Positions 17,736-26,887 of a DNA stretch of 64,000 nt are shown here, one piece after another. The position numbers and the translations under genes were made by a program. The stretch spans positions 1,302,001 through 1,366,000 of the forward strand of contig CANKZR010000001.1 of the NCBI GenBank assembly GCA_947488625.1. The letters are read 5' to 3'. The DNA comes from an uncultured Sphingomonadaceae bacterium (GTDB lineage: Bacteria > Pseudomonadota > Alphaproteobacteria > Sphingomonadales > Sphingomonadaceae). The notes beneath the pieces are model-generated. The model was given only the letters and a program-made list of their open reading frames with translations, was not told the origin of the DNA and made no database searches. Numbering within the stretch: the stretch's first letter is position 1; every line of letters starts with the position of its first letter.

Positions 17736-19143
17736 TAGCAATTACGACGTCATCGTTCTCGGTTCCGGCCCCGGCGGCTATGTCGCGGCGATCCGCTGCG
17801 CGCAACTTGGACTGAAGACAGCCATCGTGGAGCGCGAGAACCTTGGCGGTATCTGCCTCAACTGGGGCTGTATCCCGACGAAGGCCTTGCTCCGCTCGGC
17901 AGAGATCCTGCACTATGCGCAGCACGCCCAGGATTATGGCCTGAAGATCGCGGGCGAGATCGAGGCGGATCTGGAAGCCGTGGTGAAGCGCAGTCGCGGC
18001 GTTGCCAAGCAGCTGAACCAGGGCGTGACGCACCTGATGAAGAAGAACAAGATCACCGTCCACATGGGGGAGGGCACGTTGACCGGCCCCACCAGCCTCA
18101 CGGTAAAGGGCGACAAGGGCGAAGAAAAGCTGACCGCCAAGCACGTGATCGTCGCCACCGGCGCGCGCGCGCGCGACTTGCCGTTTGCCAAGGCCGACGG
18201 AGAGCGCATCTGGACTTATCGCCACGCCATGACGCCGAAGCAAATGCCGAAGAAACTGCTGGTGATCGGCAGCGGCGCGATCGGCATCGAATTTGCCAGT
18301 TTCTACAACGACATGGGCGCCGATGTTACCGTGGTCGAGATGCTTGATCGGGTCGTGCCCGTAGAGGATGCGGATGTATCTGCCTTCCTCCAAAAGGCGC
18401 TGACCAAGCAGGGCATGACGGTCATGACCGGCGCAGGGGTCGAGGACATCAAGTCTGATGACAAGGGTGTGAAGGCGAAGATCAAGGGCAAGGACGGCAA
18501 GGTTGCCGATCACGAATTCAGCCACTGCATCGTCGCCATCGGCATTCAGCCCAACACAGAGAATATCGGGCTGGAAAAGCTGGCGGAGATGGATCGCGGC
18601 TTCATCCAGATCGACGATTACGGGCGCACCAAGTCCAAGGGGCTATGGGCCATTGGCGATTGCACGCCCGGCCCGTGGCTTGCCCACAAGGCCAGCCACG
18701 AGGGCGTGACTGCTGCCGAGGCCATCGCGCAGGAGCTGGGCAAGGACGGGCTGCACCCGCACCCGCTGAACCGTGATGCCATTCCGGGTTGCACCTATTG
18801 CCACCCGCAGATTGCCAGCGTCGGCATGACCGAAGCGAAGGCGAAGGAAGCAGGGCACGAGGTGAAGGTCGGCATGTTCCCCTTCATTGGCAACGGCAAG
18901 GCCATCGCGCTTGGCGAGGCGGAAGGCTTCACCAAGACCGTGTTCGACGCCAAGACCGGCGAGCTGCTGGGCGCGCACATGATCGGCGCGGAAGTCACCG
19001 AGATGATCCAGGGCTATGTCGTCGGCAAGACGCTGGAAACGACAGAGGCCGAACTGATGCAAACGGTTTTCCCGCATCCCACGATTTCCGAATCGATGCA
19101 CGAAAGCGTGTTGGCCGCCTACGATCGAGCCATCCACATCTAG
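17728..19143 (+). CDS. lpdA: Dihydrolipoyl dehydrogenase (E3)
   Basis: 471 residues. The FAD-binding GSGPGGYVAA (12-21), the redox disulfide GGICLNWGC (Cys43-Cys48), an NAD-binding GSGAIG and the C-terminal His450-Glu455 dyad are all present. It reoxidises dihydrolipoamide of the 2-oxo acid dehydrogenase complexes. The start is TTG at 17728, supported by AGGAG at 17716-17720 with 7 bases of spacing and by the immediate start of the FAD-binding strand. It overlaps the thioesterase gene by 8 bases. Confidence 0.95.
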   Translation: MADSNYDVIVLGSGPGGYVAAIRCAQLGLKTAIVERENLGGICLNWGCIPTKALLRSAEILHYAQHAQDYGLKIAGEIEADLEAVVKRSRGVAKQLNQGVTHLMKKNKITVHMGEGTLTGPTSLTVKGDKGEEKLTAKHVIVATGARARDLPFAKADGERIWTYRHAMTPKQMPKKLLVIGSGAIGIEFASFYNDMGADVTVVEMLDRVVPVEDADVSAFLQKALTKQGMTVMTGAGVEDIKSDDKGVKAKIKGKDGKVADHEFSHCIVAIGIQPNTENIGLEKLAEMDRGFIQIDDYGRTKSKGLWAIGDCTPGPWLAHKASHEGVTAAEAIAQELGKDGLHPHPLNRDAIPGCTYCHPQIASVGMTEAKAKEAGHEVKVGMFPFIGNGKAIALGEAEGFTKTVFDAKTGELLGAHMIGAEVTEMIQGYVVGKTLETTEAELMQTVFPHPTISESMHESVLAAYDRAIHI

Positions 19144-19183
19144 ACGTTCACCTGCGACGAACCGCTGGTCGCAAACACTGGAA

Positions 19184-19226
19184 AACAATCACCTCTCGCG
19201 CGTTTTCGTGTCGAGAGGTGATTGTT
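19184..19226 (+). promoter_or_regulatory. Perfect 15-bp hairpin burying a Shine-Dalgarno
   Basis: The left arm 19184-19198 is the exact reverse complement of the right arm 19212-19226, with a 13-base loop. The right arm contains GAGGTGAT (19215-19222), an eight-base match to the anti-Shine-Dalgarno. The arm ends directly before the ATG at 19227. Either this is the lpdA terminator (no U tract follows) or an RNA structure blocking translation of the small ORF downstream. Confidence 0.7.
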
Positions 19227-19349
19227 ATGGAATACGAAATTTCAGATCAGCCGCAGGAAAACTACCGTCCAGAGCGCGTGGCCATGCAGCCCGAACCGGT
19301 TGAGCAGCACGGTGAGCTCCCCCTGGATGCAGAGGGTCAGCCCGAATAG
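19227..19349 (+). CDS. Hypothetical 40-residue acidic protein behind a hairpin-occluded ribosome site
   Basis: 40 codons from the ATG at 19227 to the TAG at 19347-19349. The product (MEYEISDQPQENY..., ending AEGQPE) is polar, acidic and rich in Gln, Glu and Pro, with no transmembrane segment or recognised motif. A long ribosome-binding match (GAGGTGAT) stands 4 bases before the ATG but lies wholly inside a perfect 15-bp inverted repeat. Expression would thus require the hairpin to open. It is not recognised as a family; whether it is translated is unknown. tRNA-Ser follows on the other strand. Confidence 0.45.
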   Translation: MEYEISDQPQENYRPERVAMQPEPVEQHGELPLDAEGQPE

Positions 19350-19363
19350 ACGATTGGGGAAAT

Positions 19364-19453
19364 TGGCGGACAGGGTGGGATTCGAACCCACGAAGGGCTT
19401 GCACCCTTGCTGGTTTTCAAGACCAGTGCATTCAACCGCTCTGCCACCTGTCC
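19364..19453 (-). tRNA. tRNA-Ser(TGA)
   Basis: 90 bases including an encoded CCA. The acceptor GGACAGG pairs with CCTGTCC, the discriminator is G, and the anticodon loop has CTTGAAAA with anticodon TGA. A long variable arm (GCAAGGGTGCAAGCCCTT region) marks a class II serine tRNA. The T loop reads GGTTCGAATCC. Confidence 0.97.
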
Positions 19454-19623
19454 GCAAGAGCAGGCGCGGGCTAACGCCAAATTCTTCGCTTGTCACCATG
19501 CAACATGCCCTGCCGTCACTCGATCCATCATCCTATCGACGAACAGGCGCATTTCGATGGCAGTTCGTCGCATAAAGAAAATGGGGGATTCCCACGCGGC
19601 GACGCGTGCAGTAGTCAGGACGT

Positions 19624-20655
19624 ATGACATTCAAGACCTTGCGCCACGTCGGCGCCTTCGCCGCTGCATTGATGCTGAGTTCCGCACCCGCGACTGCACA
19701 GGGAGAATCGTTCAGCGATTATCTGGATAGCGTTGCCGTACATGCCCGCGCCGAGGGGGTGAGCCAGGGTACAATCGATCGCGTGTTCTCCGGATTGACA
19801 CCCAACAATCGCGTACTGGCACTGGATCGTGACAACGTTTCGTCGGGCAGTTCCACGACCAGCACCGGCTTTCCGTCGATGGCCGGATACCTCAATCGCC
19901 ACAACACATCCTCCCGTATCAATGGTGGCATTCGCAAACTTGCCGAGGTGCGGTCTCTGGGAGCCGAGGTGGAGCGTCAATACGGCGTCCCCGCCGAAAT
20001 CGTCGTTGCCATCTGGGGGCACGAGACAGCCTATGGCGCGGTAATGGGCAGCTTTGATCTGCCACGTTCGCTCGCCACTCTGGCATGGGATGGACGCCGC
20101 AGAACGCTGTTCGAACGCGAATTGATCGACGTACTGAAGATGGTGGATCAGGGTGTGTCACGCTCGCAACTGGTTGGAAGCTGGGCCGGGGCATTCGGCA
20201 ACGGCCAGTTCCTTCCCAGCGTATATCTGCGCCTCGCCGTTGACGGCGATGGTGATGGGGACCGCGATATCTGGAACTCGGATGTCGACACCATGCATTC
20301 TATCGCAAATTATTTTCGCGACGCTGGCTGGCGCACCGGAGAGCCCTGGGCCGTGCGTGCCTATGTGCCCAACTCCGCAGATCGCTCCGGAATAGAAAAT
20401 CGCGTGAATTCACCGGTTTGCCCCAGGGTGCACGAACGCCACAGCCGCTGGTTGACCGTGCGCGAGTGGCGCGAAAGGGGTGTGGAGCCGCGCGCTCCCA
20501 TCGGTGATGACGTGATGGCGGCCCTGTTCGAACCCGATGGTCCCGCCGAACCTGGCTACCTCTTAACCCAGAATTATAAGGTTATCCTCGAATATAACTG
20601 CTCGAACTACTACGCGATGAGTGTGGGATTGCTTGCAGATGAGATTAGCAGATAG
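19624..20655 (+). CDS. Lytic murein transglycosylase, MltB family
   Basis: 343 residues with an N-terminal signal peptide (cleavage near ATAQG, residue 26) and no lipobox, so it is likely a soluble periplasmic enzyme. The MltB-type catalytic glutamate is in WGHETAYG (Glu134), followed by WAGAFGNGQFLPSVY, the family's substrate-cleft motif. It cleaves the glycan strand to give 1,6-anhydro products. Its end overlaps the next lipoprotein gene by 17 bases, and D,D-carboxypeptidase follows, making a cell-wall remodelling set. Confidence 0.92.
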   Translation: MTFKTLRHVGAFAAALMLSSAPATAQGESFSDYLDSVAVHARAEGVSQGTIDRVFSGLTPNNRVLALDRDNVSSGSSTTSTGFPSMAGYLNRHNTSSRINGGIRKLAEVRSLGAEVERQYGVPAEIVVAIWGHETAYGAVMGSFDLPRSLATLAWDGRRRTLFERELIDVLKMVDQGVSRSQLVGSWAGAFGNGQFLPSVYLRLAVDGDGDGDRDIWNSDVDTMHSIANYFRDAGWRTGEPWAVRAYVPNSADRSGIENRVNSPVCPRVHERHSRWLTVREWRERGVEPRAPIGDDVMAALFEPDGPAEPGYLLTQNYKVILEYNCSNYYAMSVGLLADEISR

Positions 20656-21712
20656 CCTGAATATCCGCGCTGGCGCGCGCGCGCTGGTAACCATTGTCGT
20701 TGCCTCTGGCCTGGCGGCCTGTGCCTCGACCGGAACTATGGGCAATGCCGCCACGGTGGCATTGCCAGCCAACGGGCCGCAGGCGGATTATCCGATCCTG
20801 GTGGGTGAACCTTACCAGATCGCCGGTACGCAATATACGCCTGCCGATGTGCTGAATTATGATGAGGTTGGCTATCTGACGCTCGATCCGGATACGACCG
20901 GGTATTCCGGCGCGCACCACACGCTGCCTGTACCGAGCTATGTCGAGATAACATCGCTGGAAAGCGGTCGCACGGTGCTGGTACGGCTCGAACGGCGCGG
21001 ACCGATGACCACGAACCACCTCGTCGCCCTGTCGCCTGCAGCAATGGCGCAACTGGGCGGCAGCGTGGAAACCCCCGTTCGCGTGCGCCGCGTAAATCCG
21101 CCCGAGATGCAACGCGCCATGCTGCGTTCTGGTGAGGCTGCACCGCTTCGGATGGACACGCCATCTTCGCTACTGACGGTGCTGCAACGCCGCCTGCCCG
21201 ATAGCGGCTCCGCCTCTCTGGCAGCGAGTGCAGAACCGCCAAGCGAAATAGAGACTGTCGCCCTTGCTGCCTCCACCGCCTCTGCCGCGACGCTCGAAAC
21301 GGTCGAGCTTCCCCCAGTCGAACCGTCAAGGTCTAGTGAAAGCGTCGAACTCGTGGCAGAAGAGGCCGCCCCGGTCGAACGTTCGGAAATCGAAGACAGT
21401 CAGTTCGCCGCAGCCTTCCAGACCGGCGAGAACGGGGCCGCAGAACCGGAATTCGTCGCAACCCCTGGACCAACCGCGCCAGAACCGGCACCGTCTGAAA
21501 TCGACGGTGGTTTCGTTGTGCAGGCAGCGGCTTTTGCCAATGCGGACAATGCGCGTCGTGCTGCTGAAACGCTTGGCGGTGAAGTCAGCCAGTCGGGCCG
21601 GTATTACCGCGTACGCACCGGACCGTTCCCTACCCGTGGAGAAGCCGAGGCCTCGCTCGCCAACGTGCAGAGTGAAGGCTATAGCGATGCTCGAATCCTG
21701 ACCAGCGGCTGA
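20639..21712 (+). CDS. RlpA-like SPOR-domain lipoprotein
   Basis: 357 residues from the ATG at 20639. A lipoprotein signal ends in a LAAC lipobox (Cys28). A double-psi beta-barrel like RlpA follows (about 55-150), with AHHTLPVPSYVEIT and LERRGPM, then an acidic, Ala/Glu-rich linker. A C-terminal SPOR domain (about 285-355; GGFVVQAAAFANADNA) binds denuded septal glycan. RlpA's catalytic Asp in the NDRGP motif is replaced (ERRGP), although the His is kept, so glycan cleavage is doubtful. An ATG 18 bases upstream is a less likely start. Confidence 0.85.
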   Translation: MRLADSLNIRAGARALVTIVVASGLAACASTGTMGNAATVALPANGPQADYPILVGEPYQIAGTQYTPADVLNYDEVGYLTLDPDTTGYSGAHHTLPVPSYVEITSLESGRTVLVRLERRGPMTTNHLVALSPAAMAQLGGSVETPVRVRRVNPPEMQRAMLRSGEAAPLRMDTPSSLLTVLQRRLPDSGSASLAASAEPPSEIETVALAASTASAATLETVELPPVEPSRSSESVELVAEEAAPVERSEIEDSQFAAAFQTGENGAAEPEFVATPGPTAPEPAPSEIDGGFVVQAAAFANADNARRAAETLGGEVSQSGRYYRVRTGPFPTRGEAEASLANVQSEGYSDARILTSG

Positions 21713-21750
21713 GCCATTCCGTTCTGCCGCAAGATAGCGGCGGAGAGCGC

Positions 21751-22941
21751 GTGCAGCAGTTGATGGCCTTGGCGAAAACCGCAATGATGGCATCTGCCAT
21801 CGCGCTTGCTGCAAGTCCGGCCCTGCCAGCTCCGGCGCCAGCTTCCGAAGCTGCGCCGATACCCGCGCCGGTGCCGGAAGAGATTCCGATCGGCCTGTTG
21901 GTGGACCTCTCCAACGGACAGACACTGTTTGCGCGAGAAGAAACGCGGCGCTTCGTTCCAGCTTCCGTAACCAAGGTGATGACGGCCTATACGGCGTTCA
22001 AACTGGTCGACGAAGGCGCGTTGCGGCTGGATGCCCGCTTTGCCTATTCGCAGGACCTGGAAGATGCCTGGTATAACGAAGGCTCCAACATGTTCCTGCG
22101 CGCAGGAGAACAGCCAACGATCGGCCAGCTGCTGCTGGGTATCACTACCGTTTCGGGCAACGACGCCAGCGTGGCGATGGCCGTTGCCGCGACGGGCTCA
22201 CTAGACGCCTGGCTAGACCTGATGAATGCCAACGCGGCGCTGTTGGGCATGAAAGACACGCATTTCGGATCCCCCAACGGATATCCCGATGGTGGCCGGA
22301 CCTATACATCGGCGCGCGATCTTGCGCTATTGGGTGAAGCTATCACGCAACAGTATCCGGCGCTTTACGACCGGTATTTCGGCCACCGCACGATGCGTTG
22401 GCGTGACATTACGCAGGCCAACCACGATCCGGTGACGGGGCGTGTGGATGGTGCAGATGGTCTGAAAACGGGCTACACGCGGGAGGCGGGCTTCACATTC
22501 CTGGGCTCGGCAGAGCGCGATGGACGAAGACTGGTCATGGTGCTGGCCGGCGCGCCTGACGGGCGATCGCGCGACCAGGCATCGCGCGCATTGCTGGAAT
22601 GGGGTTTCGATGCATTCCATCAGGAGACCCTCCTCCCGGCGGACGCGATCGTGGGCGAAGCCCTTGTGCAAGATGGGGTCGACAGCAGCGTAGCACTGCG
22701 AACGGCGAAGCCGGCGATGCTCAACATACCGCTTGGACAGGATGAAAAACACATAACGATGGAAATCGTCTATCGCGGCCCCATTCAGGCCCCGATTGAA
22801 GCCGGTGCCGAGATCGCCCGACTTCAGCTTAACGTCGATGGAAAGCTGGCACTGGAAATGCCGCTGCTCGCGGCCGAGGCGGTTCCCAGGGCGAACGCTT
22901 TCCAGCGGATTGCCAATGCATGGAGAAAATGGCTGGCATGA
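21751..22941 (+). CDS. D-alanyl-D-alanine carboxypeptidase, PBP5/6 (S11) family
   Basis: 396 residues from GTG at 21751 (ATG at 21763 is an alternative). A hydrophobic signal is followed by the S11 motifs SVTK (Ser72, Lys75), SGN (Ser135-Asn137) and KTG (239-241). The C-terminal beta-rich domain and a last amphipathic helix (AFQRIANAWRKWLA) for inner-membrane anchoring are typical of DacA-type enzymes. It trims the terminal D-Ala of pentapeptides. Its stop overlaps the tmk ATG (ATGA), so it is co-expressed with tmk and holB. Confidence 0.93.
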   Translation: MQQLMALAKTAMMASAIALAASPALPAPAPASEAAPIPAPVPEEIPIGLLVDLSNGQTLFAREETRRFVPASVTKVMTAYTAFKLVDEGALRLDARFAYSQDLEDAWYNEGSNMFLRAGEQPTIGQLLLGITTVSGNDASVAMAVAATGSLDAWLDLMNANAALLGMKDTHFGSPNGYPDGGRTYTSARDLALLGEAITQQYPALYDRYFGHRTMRWRDITQANHDPVTGRVDGADGLKTGYTREAGFTFLGSAERDGRRLVMVLAGAPDGRSRDQASRALLEWGFDAFHQETLLPADAIVGEALVQDGVDSSVALRTAKPAMLNIPLGQDEKHITMEIVYRGPIQAPIEAGAEIARLQLNVDGKLALEMPLLAAEAVPRANAFQRIANAWRKWLA

Positions 22942-23573
22942 CGGGCGCTCGCTTTATCACGTTCGAAGGCGGTGAAGGCGTCGGCAAGTCCACGCAGGCG
23001 CAGATGCTGGTCGAGGCACTGGAATCGCGCGGCCTCCGCGTCATCCAGACGCGCGAGCCAGGCGGAACGCCCGGAGCGGAAGCCATCAGGGCGCTTTTGC
23101 TCGACACGAACTACGAATGGGGCACCCGTGCCGAAGCGCTGCTGTTCGCAGCGGCTCGTTCCGATCACGTGGCGGGCCTGATCGGTCCGGCACTCGATCG
23201 CGGCGACTGGGTCGTTTGCGACCGCTATATCGATTCCTCGCGCGCCTATCAGGCAGGGGGAGGGGAATGGTCCGACGATGCGATCCTGTCCCTGCACACC
23301 CTTGGCTCTCACGCGCTGATGCCGGATCTTACCTTGCTGCTGCAAGCACCGCTGGACCATGTTGCCCAGCGTCTCCACCTGCGCGATGGCGATAACTCGG
23401 ATCGTATCGGCGGAAAATCTGCCAGCTACCATAAACGCGTTGCCGAGCATTTCAGACAGATGGCGATGACCGATCCTGAACGCTTCGTACTGGTCGACGC
23501 CACCGGCACGCCCGAGGATGTGCATAAGCGGGTAATGCGCGCAATGGCGCCCCTTATCGGTGAAGGCGGGTGA
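22938..23573 (+). CDS. tmk: Thymidylate kinase
   Basis: 211 residues from the ATG at 22938, which overlaps the previous stop and has GGAG 12 bases upstream; ATGs at 22920 and 22929 are alternatives. The P-loop GGEGVGKST (11-19), the DR(Y) motif in CDRYIDSSRAYQAGG and the LID region are all seen. It phosphorylates dTMP to dTDP. The tmk-holB pair is a common bacterial arrangement. Confidence 0.94.
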   Translation: MTGARFITFEGGEGVGKSTQAQMLVEALESRGLRVIQTREPGGTPGAEAIRALLLDTNYEWGTRAEALLFAAARSDHVAGLIGPALDRGDWVVCDRYIDSSRAYQAGGGEWSDDAILSLHTLGSHALMPDLTLLLQAPLDHVAQRLHLRDGDNSDRIGGKSASYHKRVAEHFRQMAMTDPERFVLVDATGTPEDVHKRVMRAMAPLIGEGG

Positions 23574-24535
23574 GCCAATACATCGGCCATGACGAAGCGT
23601 GGGAAGATTGGCGCCGTGCCCTGTCGGGCGAGCGCATGCATCATGGCTGGATCCTCTCTGGCCGCAAGGGAGTGGGCAAATCCGCCTTTGCCATGGCTGC
23701 CGCACGCGAACTCGTGGCGGAGGATGGCATTCCGCAGCCGGAAGGCCAGCATCCCGATATCCGCTATCTCAGCCATCCTCCCCGCAACGATGCCGAGGCG
23801 CGCAAGCGCGATGACGGCAAACCGTTCGAACTGGCGCGCAATATCAAGGTTGACCAGATCCGCGAGCTGCAGCGACGCCTGAACACGCGGCCCACGCTGG
23901 GCAGCCGCCGCGCGGTAATCATCGATCCGGCTGACGACATGGAAACCAGCGCCGCCAACGCCCTGCTCAAGAGCCTGGAGGAGCCGCCCGCGGGCACCTA
24001 TTTCCTGCTGATCGCGCATCGTCTCGGGCGATTGCTGCCCACCATCCGCTCTCGCTGCCGGATTCTCACCTTCCCACGCGTTTCCGATCTCGACATGGAT
24101 GCGATCCTCGCACGCGAGAGTCCGCAAGCCAGTTCGCAGGAGCGGTCAGCCGCAATCGCCGCCGCCAGCGGATCGCCCGGCGCGGCCATCGATTTCGTGG
24201 AACTCGATCTCGGCAAGATCCACGCGCTGATGCAGAAAGTGGTGGAGCAGGGCGACCCCGATTTCGTCCTTCGCGGTCGATTGGCCGGCGCTATCGGAGC
24301 GCGTCCTAGCCGGGAAAAGCAGCTTGCCGCGATTGAACTTGCGCGCGCCGTCGTGGCGGAAAGGATGTCCGATATCAGCCGTGCACAGATCCCGGCGATG
24401 GTAGAGACGCACGACGAACTCGTGCGCCTTGCCGGACAGGCGCCGACCTATAATTTCGACCCCGGACTGCTGGTGATGGAAATCGGCACCTTGCTCGCCA
24501 ACCTCGCGGCTTCTAGGACGCCGGCCAATGGCTGA
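23570..24535 (+). CDS. holB: DNA polymerase III delta' subunit
   Basis: 321 residues from GTG at 23570, overlapping the tmk stop by 4 bases. The clamp-loader AAA+ fold is seen with Walker A-like GRKGVGKS and sensor region NALLKSLEEPP; the SRC motif is in TIRSRCRIL. The zinc-knuckle cysteines of E. coli delta' are missing, as in many alphaproteobacteria. It is part of the clamp loader that loads beta on DNA. metG follows with an 8-base overlap. Confidence 0.92.
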   Translation: MSQYIGHDEAWEDWRRALSGERMHHGWILSGRKGVGKSAFAMAAARELVAEDGIPQPEGQHPDIRYLSHPPRNDAEARKRDDGKPFELARNIKVDQIRELQRRLNTRPTLGSRRAVIIDPADDMETSAANALLKSLEEPPAGTYFLLIAHRLGRLLPTIRSRCRILTFPRVSDLDMDAILARESPQASSQERSAAIAAASGSPGAAIDFVELDLGKIHALMQKVVEQGDPDFVLRGRLAGAIGARPSREKQLAAIELARAVVAERMSDISRAQIPAMVETHDELVRLAGQAPTYNFDPGLLVMEIGTLLANLAASRTPANG

Positions 24536-26093
24536 CTCTTTCTATCTTACCACCGCGATTCACTATCCCAACGGCAAGCCCCATATCGGCCATGCCTACG
24601 AAACGATCGCAGCTGATGTCCTGGCGCGCTTCCACCGACAGATGGGCCGCGAAGTGCGCTTTCAAACAGGTACTGACGAGCATGGCCTGAAAATGGCCCA
24701 GAAGGCTCGTGATCTTGGGCAGGCCCCACGCGAGTTGGCGGACGAAATGTCCAACCATTTTCGTGACTTGTTCGATGGCCTTGATATCTCTTACGACCGG
24801 TTCATCCGCACCACGGACGACGATCATTACCGGGCCAGCCAGGCAATCTGGAAAGCGATGGAAGCCAACGGCGACCTTTACCTCGACAGATATGAAGGAT
24901 GGTATTCGGTACGGGACGAGGCATATTACGACGAAAGCGAACTGATAGATGGGGAGGGGGGTGAGAAGCTTTCCCCCCAGGGTACGCCGGTGGAATGGAC
25001 CGCAGAAGAAACGTGGTTCTTCAAACTGTCGGCCTATGGTGACAGGTTGTTGCAGCTCTACCAGGACAATCCCGATTTTATCCGCCCGGAAAGCCGTCGC
25101 AACGAGGTGATGCGCTTCGTCGAAGGCGGGCTGCGTGATCTTTCGGTCAGCCGCACGAGTTTCGATTGGGGCGTACCCGTGCCCGGAAGTGACGGGCATG
25201 TGATGTACGTATGGGTCGATGCCCTCACCAATTACCTTACCGGGCTGGGCTACCCCGATGATACGGAAGACATGTCCAAGTTCTGGCCTGCGGATCTGCA
25301 CCTTGTCGGCAAGGACATTACACGTTTCCACGCGGTCTACTGGCCCGCTTTCCTGCTCAGCGCCGGGATCGCGGTTCCAAAGCAAATCTATGCACATGGT
25401 TTCCTGCTCAACAAGGGGCAGAAGGAATCGAAGTCGCTGGGCAATGTTACAGACCCTGCGGATCTCGCGAACGCCTATGGTGTGGATGTTCTGCGGTATT
25501 TCCTCCTGCGCGAATTCTCCTTCGGACAGGATGGCAGCTATTCCCCTCAAGCTATTGTAAGCAGGTCAAATTCTGAACTCGCCAACAGCTTTGGCAATCT
25601 TGCCCAGCGCACTCTTTCGCTAATCTTCAAGAACTGTGACGGCAACCTGCCGCCTGTCGAAAATCATACCGCTGAGGACGATGCACTGTTCGCACACGTG
25701 TCGCGAGCCATCCGTGAGGAGATGCCTGCCGCCTATACCGACCTCGCCTTCGCACAGGCGCTGGAGGCGTGGATGGGCGCGGTTTTCGCATGCAACGCCT
25801 ATGTCGATGCGCAGGCACCCTGGGCGCTCAAGAAAACCGATCCCGAACGGATGAAGACGGTACTGGCCACGCTATATATCTGTATCGCGCAACTGGCCGT
25901 CGCCGTAATCCCGGTAATGCCCGGCTCGATGGGCAAATTGCTGGATGCCATGGGTATCGCTCCTGAACTCCGCGACTTCGATGCCATCTGCTCGCAATGG
26001 TACACACCGCCGGCGCAATCGGACTTCACGCTGGATAAGCCGGAAGGGCTTTTTCCGCGTTTGGAGATGCCCCAAACGGAGGCGGCGGAATGA
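24528..26093 (+). CDS. metG: Methionyl-tRNA synthetase
   Basis: 521 residues, class I synthetase of the short form without a C-terminal tRNA-binding (EMAP-II) domain. The HIGH motif is PHIGH (19-22). The second signature reads KESKS at 299-303 instead of KMSKS, followed by LGN. It charges tRNA-Met for initiation and elongation. It overlaps holB by 8 bases and tatD by 4, inside a long run of coupled housekeeping genes. Confidence 0.94.
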   Translation: MADSFYLTTAIHYPNGKPHIGHAYETIAADVLARFHRQMGREVRFQTGTDEHGLKMAQKARDLGQAPRELADEMSNHFRDLFDGLDISYDRFIRTTDDDHYRASQAIWKAMEANGDLYLDRYEGWYSVRDEAYYDESELIDGEGGEKLSPQGTPVEWTAEETWFFKLSAYGDRLLQLYQDNPDFIRPESRRNEVMRFVEGGLRDLSVSRTSFDWGVPVPGSDGHVMYVWVDALTNYLTGLGYPDDTEDMSKFWPADLHLVGKDITRFHAVYWPAFLLSAGIAVPKQIYAHGFLLNKGQKESKSLGNVTDPADLANAYGVDVLRYFLLREFSFGQDGSYSPQAIVSRSNSELANSFGNLAQRTLSLIFKNCDGNLPPVENHTAEDDALFAHVSRAIREEMPAAYTDLAFAQALEAWMGAVFACNAYVDAQAPWALKKTDPERMKTVLATLYICIAQLAVAVIPVMPGSMGKLLDAMGIAPELRDFDAICSQWYTPPAQSDFTLDKPEGLFPRLEMPQTEAAE

Positions 26094-26887
26094 CTGCGAG
26101 CGTTCCCCTGATCGATAGCCATTGTCATTTGAATTACGAGGGGCTCATAGAGCGGCAGGACGAGGTTCTCGGAAATGCCCGCGAGGCCGGCGTAACAGGT
26201 TTTCTCAACATATCGACGCGTGAAAGCGAATGGCGCGACGTGGTGGCTACGGCAGAGCGAGAAAGCGACGTGTGGGCCACAGTGGGCATCCACCCGCATG
26301 AGGCCGACAGGCACGCCGATCTTGGTCGCCAGGTTTTGCGCGATGCCACAGACCATCCCCGCGTCATCGGAATCGGAGAAAGCGGCCTCGACTATTACTA
26401 CGACAAGTCTGATCGCACGGTGCAGCGCGACCTGTTCCGCATGCATATCGACGTAGCGCGTGAAACCGGACTGCCGCTCGTGATCCATACGCGCGATGCC
26501 GAGGATGATACGGTCGAGATTATCGCCGACGAGATGGGGAAGGGCGCCTTCCCGGCGCTGATCCACTGCTTCACCGCCAGCGCCGAATTCGGGCGCAAAG
26601 TTCTGGACCTTGGCCTGACCATCTCGCTTTCCGGAATTGTGACATTCAAGAATGCCAGAGACTTGCAGGATTTCGCGAAGGACATCCCATCCGATAGGCT
26701 GCTGGTGGAAACAGATAGCCCGTTCCTCGCGCCGGTGCCGCATCGCGGTAAAACCTGCGAGCCGGCATTCGTTCGACATACGGCCCAGTTCGTAGCGGAA
26801 CTGCGGGGCGAGAACGCATCAGACCTGGCCGCAAGTACTTCTCACAACTTCTTCAAATTGTTTGCGAAAGCAGGAGCGCCTTCGTGA
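26090..26887 (+). CDS. TatD family deoxyribonuclease/hydrolase
   Basis: 265 residues, TIM-barrel metal-dependent hydrolase. IDSHCHLNYE gives the first metal ligands. GIGESGLDYYYD, VIHTRDAEDDT and the C-terminal LVETDSPFLAP are the TatD signatures. Homologues act as metal-dependent DNases or tRNA-related hydrolases; the biological role is not fixed. The location after metG is common (metG-tatD). Its start overlaps the metG stop (ATGA), and a GTG-started hydrolase overlaps its end. Confidence 0.92.
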   Translation: MTASVPLIDSHCHLNYEGLIERQDEVLGNAREAGVTGFLNISTRESEWRDVVATAERESDVWATVGIHPHEADRHADLGRQVLRDATDHPRVIGIGESGLDYYYDKSDRTVQRDLFRMHIDVARETGLPLVIHTRDAEDDTVEIIADEMGKGAFPALIHCFTASAEFGRKVLDLGLTISLSGIVTFKNARDLQDFAKDIPSDRLLVETDSPFLAPVPHRGKTCEPAFVRHTAQFVAELRGENASDLAASTSHNFFKLFAKAGAPS

